Shown here piece after piece: positions 6,501-9,618 of a stretch of 9,618 bases of DNA. The DNA lies in NCBI GenBank assembly GCA_036271795.1, contig DATAZY010000097.1:1-9618 (forward strand), read 5' to 3'. Position numbers and translations under genes: made by a program. Position 1 is the first letter of the stretch; each line of letters begins with the position of its first letter. This DNA is from Galbitalea sp036271795 (lineage in GTDB: Bacteria > Actinomycetota > Actinomycetes > Actinomycetales > Microbacteriaceae). Below the pieces are notes generated by a model. It was not told the DNA's origin. It did not search any database and worked only from the letters and a program-made list of their open reading frames with translations.

Positions 6501-6553
6501 GGTTTCGACTCTTCGACAAGCTCGGTGCGGGCCCCGCTTCGGCTCACTCAACC
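6501..6553 (-). repeat. Palindromic intergenic repeat-like element between argF and argG
   Basis: The 53-bp segment begins GGTTTCGAC and ends CTCAACC on the plus strand. It contains TTCGACAAGCTC (6512-6523) and a GCGGGCCCCGC palindrome (6527-6537) able to form a short GC hairpin. From memory, TTCGACAAGCTC-type segments recur between genes in many Micrococcales genomes as REP-like elements. This is the only copy seen in this window, so the repeat status rests on that recollection. It could weaken transcription from argF into argG or stabilise the argF message end. Confidence 0.45.
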
Positions 6554-6559
6554 CGAAAG

Positions 6560-7480
6560 TCACTGGCGCAACAGCCATACCAGCAGCGCCTTCTGGGCAT
6601 GAAGCCGGTTTTCTGCCTCATCCCAGATCACACTCTGCGGTCCGTCGATCACGTCGGCGGTGACCTCGAAGCCGCGGTCCGCTGGGAGGCAGTGCAGGAA
6701 GAGTGCGTCCGGCTTGGCGAGGGCCATGAGCTCAGCATTGACCTGATATTGGCCGAAGCTGCGCAGGCGCTCGGCCTTCTCATCCTCTTTGCCCATCGAG
6801 ACCCAGGTGTCCGTGACGACGACATCGACTCCGGCGACGGCCTCGAGGGGATCGGTGAACAGCGCGACGGAGCCGCCGGTCTTTGCAGCGATGGCATCCG
6901 CATCCGCCACGACCGCGTCATCCGGCGCATAGTCTGCGGGACTCGCGATGCGGACATGGATGCCCGCGGTCGCGCACGCAAGGACGTAGGACTGCGCCAT
7001 GTTGCTGCGTCCGTCGCCGAGGAACGTGATTGCCAGCCCGGCGAGTTCGCCACGGTGCTCACGAATGGTGAGCAGGTCGGCAAGCAACTGGCACGGGTGA
7101 AAGTCGTCGCTCAGGGCGTTGATGACCGGCACTGTGGTACCGAGCGCCATCTCCTCGAGTCCCGCCTGCGCGTACGTGCGCCAGACGATCGCCGCGACCT
7201 GGCGCTCGAGCACCCGCGCGGTGTCCGCCGCTGTCTCCTTGCCACCCAGTTGGCTATTTGCCGTGGAAATGATCAGCGGGCTGCCGCCCAAATCGGCGAT
7301 GCCGACGGCGAAGCTCACGCGCGTGCGGGTCGACGACTTGTCGAAGATGACGGCGACTGTTTGCGGTCCGGCGAGCGGTTTAGTCCCGAATCGATCCTTC
7401 TTGAGCGTCTCAGCAAGATCGAGAATCTCGAGCTGTTCGGCTCCGGCCAGGTCGTCGTCGCGAAGAAAATGCCGGGTCAT
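6560..7480 (-). CDS. argF: Ornithine carbamoyltransferase
   Basis: ArgF transfers the carbamoyl group of carbamoyl phosphate to ornithine, giving citrulline, as a cytoplasmic trimer or multiple of it. The 306 residues match the anabolic family. Carbamoyl-phosphate binding residues lie in SSTRTR (49-54) and FHPCQLLAD (127-135); ornithine-side motifs are TDTWVSMG (223-230) and HCLPA (263-267) with the reactive cysteine at 265. The start ATG at 7480 overlaps the argD stop in an ATGA arrangement, and GGAGG (7492-7488), inside the end of argD, lies 7 nt upstream. It follows argD directly and hands citrulline to ArgG. The gene ends with TGA before the repeat-like gap. Confidence 0.98.
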   Translation of the reverse strand: MTRHFLRDDDLAGAEQLEILDLAETLKKDRFGTKPLAGPQTVAVIFDKSSTRTRVSFAVGIADLGGSPLIISTANSQLGGKETAADTARVLERQVAAIVWRTYAQAGLEEMALGTTVPVINALSDDFHPCQLLADLLTIREHRGELAGLAITFLGDGRSNMAQSYVLACATAGIHVRIASPADYAPDDAVVADADAIAAKTGGSVALFTDPLEAVAGVDVVVTDTWVSMGKEDEKAERLRSFGQYQVNAELMALAKPDALFLHCLPADRGFEVTADVIDGPQSVIWDEAENRLHAQKALLVWLLRQ

Positions 7481-8670
7481 CCCACTGCCTCCAGGGCCTT
7501 CGTAAATTTGTCTGTGAACTCGTCGATCTGTTCGTCCGTCACGATCAACGGCGGGGCGATCCGGATGCTGGTGTCGCTCGCTGCGTTGACGATGAGACCG
7601 AGCGAGAACGCGGCATCGACAATCTGGTGAGCGACCGGTTTGGTGAGACCGACTCCGATCAGCAGTCCCACTCCCCTGGTTTCCGAAACCAGCGCCGATG
7701 CCGCAGCCACGATGCCAGATCGGATGCGCGCACCCTTCAGGATCGCAGTATCGACCAGACCGGCCCGCTCAATCTCGCCGAGCACCGCGTTGGCGGCGGT
7801 CGTCGCGAGCGGGTTGCCGCCGAACGTGCTGCCATGCTGGCCGCGCTGGAACAGTTCGGATGCCGCGCCGAAGGTGATCAACGCACCAATGGGAACTCCC
7901 CCGGCGATGCCCTTTGCCACCGCGATCGCGTCGGGCTGGATGCCCTTCTGCTGGAAGTAGAACCAGCTACCGGTGCGCCCGGCCCCGGTCTGGATCTCAT
8001 CGAGGATGAGCAGAACTCCGTGTTCCTGCGTCAACTCTCGAGCCCGCTCGAGATAGCCGGCGGGCAATTCGATGACGCCGGCCTCGCCCTGGATGGGTTC
8101 GACGAACAGGGCGGCGACGGTGTCGTCGATCGATGCCTCGAGTGCTTCGATCGTCGCGTCGATGTGTTCGACGTCGGGGATTAGTGGCTGGAACGGATCG
8201 CGCATCGCGGCCTTGGCAGTGAGTGAAAGCGACCCCATGGTCCGGCCGTGGAAGGCATTGTTCAGCGCGAGAATCCGAGTTCGTCCCTGGTTGAGCCGGG
8301 ACAGCTTGATGGCAGCCTCGATCGCCTCCGCGCCCGAGTTGCCGAAGTACACCCGGCCCGTGTCTCCCGCTCCACTGATCCGTTTAAGCCGCTCGGCGAG
8401 TTCGATCTGGGATGGGGATGCGAAGTAGTTGGAGATGTGCGCGAGTGTCGCGACCTGCTCGCTCACGGCATGCACCAGCACCGGATGCGCATGGCCGAGC
8501 GAGTTGACCGCGATGCCGCTAAGAAAGTCGAGGTATTTGTTGCCCGCGTCATCCCAGACGTAGCAGCCCTCGCCACGAACCAGCACCGCGGTCGGCGGCG
8601 GCGCCGAGCCCATCATCGCGGCGTCGAAGCGGGCGGGCCACCCTTCAGAAAGGGACGGGACTGCGCTCAT
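7477..8670 (-). CDS. argD: Acetylornithine aminotransferase
   Basis: ArgD is a pyridoxal-phosphate enzyme that moves an amino group from glutamate to N-acetylglutamate semialdehyde, making N-acetylornithine. It belongs to the class III (fold type I) aminotransferases. With ATG at 8670 the product has 397 residues. The motifs seen are FGNSGAEAIEAA (109-120), NAFHGRT (138-144), LILDEIQTGAGRTG (221-234, with the cofactor-binding Asp224) and VAKGIAGGVPIG (251-262), where Lys253 should form the Schiff base. A longer open frame runs up to 8889, but it lies inside argB and encodes low-complexity sequence unlike the family, so the start that overlaps the argB stop as ATGA is chosen; GAGGTGG lies just upstream. 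It sits between argB and argF in pathway order. Confidence 0.97.
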   Translation of the reverse strand: MSAVPSLSEGWPARFDAAMMGSAPPPTAVLVRGEGCYVWDDAGNKYLDFLSGIAVNSLGHAHPVLVHAVSEQVATLAHISNYFASPSQIELAERLKRISGAGDTGRVYFGNSGAEAIEAAIKLSRLNQGRTRILALNNAFHGRTMGSLSLTAKAAMRDPFQPLIPDVEHIDATIEALEASIDDTVAALFVEPIQGEAGVIELPAGYLERARELTQEHGVLLILDEIQTGAGRTGSWFYFQQKGIQPDAIAVAKGIAGGVPIGALITFGAASELFQRGQHGSTFGGNPLATTAANAVLGEIERAGLVDTAILKGARIRSGIVAAASALVSETRGVGLLIGVGLTKPVAHQIVDAAFSLGLIVNAASDTSIRIAPPLIVTDEQIDEFTDKFTKALEAVG

Positions 8671-9560
8671 TTCGCCACCACCTCTGTTCCAATTCCATCC
8701 GCCGTGAAGATCTCCAGCAGGATCGAGTGCGGGATGCGGCCGTCGATGATCGCCGCCTTCTCGACTCCGGCTTCGACGGCCTCGAGGCAGGCGAGCATCT
8801 TCGGAATCATCCCCGACTCGAGAGACGGCAGCAGCGCGGTGAGCTCCGCTGCGGTCAGGTGCGAGACGAGCGAGTCGCGATTCGGCCAATCACTGTAGAG
8901 GCCGGCGACATCCGTCAGGATCACCAGCTTCGTCGCCTCGAGGGCAACGGCGAGGGATGCCGCGGCAGAGTCCGCGTTCACGTTCAGCGATTGGTCGGGG
9001 TCATCCAGGTCGGGTGCAACCGACGAGACCACCGGGATGAATCCATCGTCCAGCAGTTCGAGGATGATTGAGGGATCCACTTCGACGACGTCGCCAACCA
9101 GCCCGAGGTCGACCTCGTCGCCGTCGACGACCGTGCCGCGACGGCGGCCGCCGAACAGGTCCTGCGACTCGCCCGACAGACCGACGCCGTACGACCCGTG
9201 CCGGTTGATCAGCTCGACCAACTCACCGTTGACCTTGGTTTCGAGGACTTCCTTGACAACCGTCATGACCTCCGGAGTCGTGACCCGAAGCCCACCCCGA
9301 AACTCGCTCGCGATTCCTCGTGCCGTGAGCTCCGCCGAGATCTGCGGGCCGCCGCCATGGACGACGACCGGCCTGAGTCCGGCGTGGCGCAGGTAGACCA
9401 TATCCTCGGCGAAGGCCTCCTTCAGCGCATCGTCGATCATGGCGTTGCCGCCGAACTTCACCACGACAATTGCGCCCGCGAAACGTTGCAGCCAGGGCAG
9501 GGACTCGATGAGGACCGCGGCCTTGACCGCGGCATCCAGCTCACTCAGTTGTCGGGTCAT
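8667..9560 (-). CDS. argB: Acetylglutamate kinase
   Basis: ArgB phosphorylates N-acetylglutamate with ATP, the second step of the pathway and in many bacteria the arginine feedback-inhibited step. The 297 residues carry the amino-acid kinase fold: VVKFGGNAM (33-41) with the phosphate-binding Lys35 and the glycine loop, VVHGGGPQI (66-74), FRGGLRVT (87-94) for substrate, and a C-terminal nucleotide part (LNVNADSAA, LTDVAGLY, GMIPKM). The N-terminal stretch before the first strand, about 30 residues, is long enough to include the helix that arginine-sensitive hexameric kinases use, which suggests feedback control; this is inferred from family knowledge. ATG at 9560 overlaps the argJ stop, and the TGA stop overlaps the argD start, both as ATGA. 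Confidence 0.98.
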   Translation of the reverse strand: MTRQLSELDAAVKAAVLIESLPWLQRFAGAIVVVKFGGNAMIDDALKEAFAEDMVYLRHAGLRPVVVHGGGPQISAELTARGIASEFRGGLRVTTPEVMTVVKEVLETKVNGELVELINRHGSYGVGLSGESQDLFGGRRRGTVVDGDEVDLGLVGDVVEVDPSIILELLDDGFIPVVSSVAPDLDDPDQSLNVNADSAAASLAVALEATKLVILTDVAGLYSDWPNRDSLVSHLTAAELTALLPSLESGMIPKMLACLEAVEAGVEKAAIIDGRIPHSILLEIFTADGIGTEVVAK

Positions 9561-9618
9561 GAGCTATACGCGCTGTTCTCGTGGACGTAGTCGTGCGTCA
9601 GATCGTTGGTCCAGATCG
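9557..9618 (-). CDS. argJ: Glutamate N-acetyltransferase / ornithine acetyltransferase, C-terminal end only
   Basis: Only the final 19 codons, a TGA stop and two leading bases are in the window. The frame gives IWTNDLTHDYVHENSAYSS, which matches the conserved ArgJ C-terminus (DLSHDYVxxNAxYxx). ArgJ transfers the acetyl group from N-acetylornithine to glutamate, so the pathway recycles acetate and releases ornithine; some members also use acetyl-CoA. Its position directly before argB, with an ATGA overlap, agrees with the argCJBDF order common in actinobacteria. Whether it is mono- or bifunctional cannot be judged from this fragment. Confidence 0.9.
   Translation of the reverse strand, partial: IWTNDLTHDYVHENSAYSS

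Noticed and set aside
5178..6602. 474-codon plus-strand open frame opposite argG and the start of argH
   Set aside because: It mirrors the argG coding frame, has no recognisable domain and crosses the argF-argG gap; the minus-strand genes carry all conserved motifs.
6599..7630. 343-codon plus-strand open frame opposite argF
   Set aside because: Antisense shadow of argF; arginine-, valine- and glutamate-rich sequence typical of an off-frame high-GC translation.
8671..8889. 73-codon N-terminal extension of ArgD
   Set aside because: It lies inside argB in another frame and encodes arginine-rich low-complexity sequence; the ATG at 8670 fits the family length and the ATGA overlap pattern.

Overview
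The window comes from a high-GC Gram-positive bacterium. The 5' end of a 16S rRNA gene, the actinobacterial-type rRNA leader and the gene order (arginine cluster, then mpg and tyrS) point to Actinobacteria, most likely order Micrococcales and family Microbacteriaceae. This placement is from memory of 16S 5'-end sequences and synteny, not from a database search. Every gene lies on the minus strand, so biological reading order runs from high to low coordinates.

Region 9618-3847 is an arginine biosynthesis cluster. It holds the last 19 codons of argJ, then argB, argD and argF, joined by three successive 4-nt ATGA stop/start overlaps. A 97-nt gap follows, then argG and argH, which overlap by one nucleotide (TAATG). 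ArgJ and ArgB make and phosphorylate N-acetylglutamate. ArgD transaminates the semialdehyde to N-acetylornithine, and ArgJ returns the acetyl group and releases ornithine. ArgF, ArgG and ArgH then convert ornithine to arginine through citrulline and argininosuccinate. The gap between argF and argG, where many actinobacteria carry the repressor gene argR, holds no argR but a short palindromic, repeat-like element.

Region 3833-1697 continues on the same strand with tight spacing. It holds a 46-residue single-span membrane protein, a 3-methyladenine DNA glycosylase (mpg, TTG start), tyrosyl-tRNA synthetase (tyrS, GTG start) and a proline-rich two-span membrane protein of unknown function. The small ORF, mpg and tyrS lie in one reading frame, and each junction is a single TAG stop. 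No good Shine-Dalgarno sequence precedes mpg or tyrS, which suggests translational coupling.

Region 728-1 is the upstream part of an rRNA operon: a possible terminator hairpin, one probable and one possible sigma-70-type promoter, a leader of about 320 nt with a boxA-like element and several hairpins, and the first ~123 nt of 16S rRNA. It is mostly housekeeping DNA. No defence system, CRISPR array, prophage, tRNA or transposase is visible. The points most worth following up are the small membrane protein, the same-frame TAG-separated gene chain, the missing argR, the twin leader hairpins and an apparent excess of the hexamer GGATGC/GCATCC.
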